A stretch of 5,254 nt of DNA from Acidimicrobiia bacterium (GTDB lineage Bacteria; Actinomycetota; Acidimicrobiia; Spongiisociales; SHLN01): assembly GCA_030623545.1 (NCBI GenBank), contig JAUXLW010000111.1, forward strand, positions 1-5,254, given 5' to 3'. The notes beneath the pieces were generated by a model. The model ran no database searches and was not told the origin of the DNA. It worked only from the letters and a program-made list of their open reading frames with translations. Positions 4,550 to 5,254 of the stretch are shown here, piece after piece. A program made the translations under genes and the position numbers. Each line of letters starts with the position of its first letter. Position 1 is the stretch's first letter.

Positions 4550-5254
4550 ATGGCATCTCCTTTACTGAAGTCGCGCTGGTTGGTGGGCCACCTTCTGGTG
4601 GTCTTGTCTTCTCTGACCTTTGTGGGGTTAGGGCTCTGGCAACTCGACCGTCACGATCAGCAGCGAGTCGCCAATGCCCTTCTCGAGGAGAAGCTGGCAA
4701 CGGCGCCCACAGATCTCGACACTTTCCGGGGTTCAACGGCCGATCTGCTATCCACGAGAGTGTTCGTCGCCGGCACCTACGACTACAGCCGACAGTTGGA
4801 GCGCCGGCCTCGCAGCCTCAACGGAAGGGTCGGCTTCGACGCCGTTACTCCGCTTGTCACTTCTTCCGAAACGATCCTGGTCAACCGCGGTTTCATACCG
4901 GACGAAAACCAGCCCACGGGAGTCCCGACGTATTCTGGACGCCTAACGGTGACAGGCTGGTTGCGGCCGAGCCAGGGCACGTCTTCATTGGGGCCTCAAA
5001 ACCCGGACGCCGGTGTTCTCTCGACAATTGCTCGCATTGATACAGCACGGCTTTTGCCACTATTCGATGTAGGCCTGTTCGACTTCTACATCGACCTTGT
5101 CGGGGAGTCGCCTGCTGCCGGGGGAATACCCACTGTGGTGCCGAAGCCCCCTTCGCTCACCAATCGTCCCAACCTCCTCTATGCATTCCAGTGGTTCGCC
5201 TTCACCGCCATCGCTTCGATCGGCTGGGTCCTCTACCTTCGCAAACAGTTCTTC
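4550..5254 (+). CDS. SURF1-family cytochrome oxidase assembly protein, partial
   Basis: The frame is open from ATG 4550 to the right edge (235 codons, no stop), so only the very C-terminus is missing. SURF1 proteins help insert or deliver heme a during assembly of aa3-type cytochrome c oxidase at the cytoplasmic membrane. The family layout is clear: a first membrane helix at about 10-32 ending in LGLWQLDR, a large extracytoplasmic domain with GFDAVTPL (95-102) and ILVNRGFIP (VNRGF at 111-115), and a second membrane helix at about 209-229 starting YAFQWFAF (Tyr211, Trp215), then basic residues LRK. In many SURF1 proteins the residue three before this Tyr is a His linked to heme a binding; here it is Asn208. 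Actinobacterial members may commonly lack that His, so this may not be a defect. The start is chosen because it directly precedes the first helix. No oxidase subunit gene is in view. Confidence 0.92.
   Translation, partial: MASPLLKSRWLVGHLLVVLSSLTFVGLGLWQLDRHDQQRVANALLEEKLATAPTDLDTFRGSTADLLSTRVFVAGTYDYSRQLERRPRSLNGRVGFDAVTPLVTSSETILVNRGFIPDENQPTGVPTYSGRLTVTGWLRPSQGTSSLGPQNPDAGVLSTIARIDTARLLPLFDVGLFDFYIDLVGESPAAGGIPTVVPKPPSLTNRPNLLYAFQWFAFTAIASIGWVLYLRKQFF

Noticed and set aside
4521..4568. 15-codon open frame overlapping the SURF1 start, a possible upstream ORF
   Set aside because: Its ATG overlaps the candidate -10 box TAGAAT, so it would lie upstream of the expected transcript start. It has no ribosome binding site and is too short to judge.

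Overview
The window reads as an ordinary chromosomal segment from a GC-rich bacterium, most likely an actinobacterium and possibly an uncultured Acidimicrobiia-type lineage. This placement is an inference from GC-rich coding sequence, apparent leaderless starts preceded by a TANNNT -10 box, and the style of the TPR, SSB and SURF1 proteins. No rRNA, tRNA, CRISPR array, transposase or integrase was recognised.

Layout, left to right. (1) A minus-strand lipoprotein with a coiled coil runs off the left edge (1-406). (2) A 311-bp gene-free stretch (407-717) holds two short inverted repeats and probable promoters facing both ways. (3) A plus-strand TPR-type protein with a Gly/Arg-rich basic N-terminus (718-1551) converges on (4) a minus-strand MBL-fold metallo-hydrolase (1564-2475), with only 12 bp between their stop codons. 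(5) A 96-bp divergent promoter region with an 18-bp near-perfect dyad separates the hydrolase from (6) a compact single-stranded DNA-binding protein (2572-2895). (7) A gamma-glutamyltransferase-family Ntn hydrolase follows (2961-4487). (8) A SURF1-family cytochrome oxidase assembly protein (4550 onward) runs off the right edge.

The genes do not form one pathway. Each of the four central genes seems to have its own promoter, so this looks like a set of single-gene units and not an operon. The SSB, GGT-like and SURF1 genes share a strand with gaps of 65 and 62 bp, but a GC-rich hairpin and fresh -10 boxes argue for separate transcription.

The most notable points are subtle. Three unrelated genes have TAGNNT followed by exactly 6 nt and then ATG, a strong leaderless signature. 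The GGT homologue keeps its catalytic Thr but has lost most residues that grip the gamma-glutamyl group in the E. coli enzyme, so its substrate may not be a gamma-glutamyl compound. I found no convincing new multi-gene system here.
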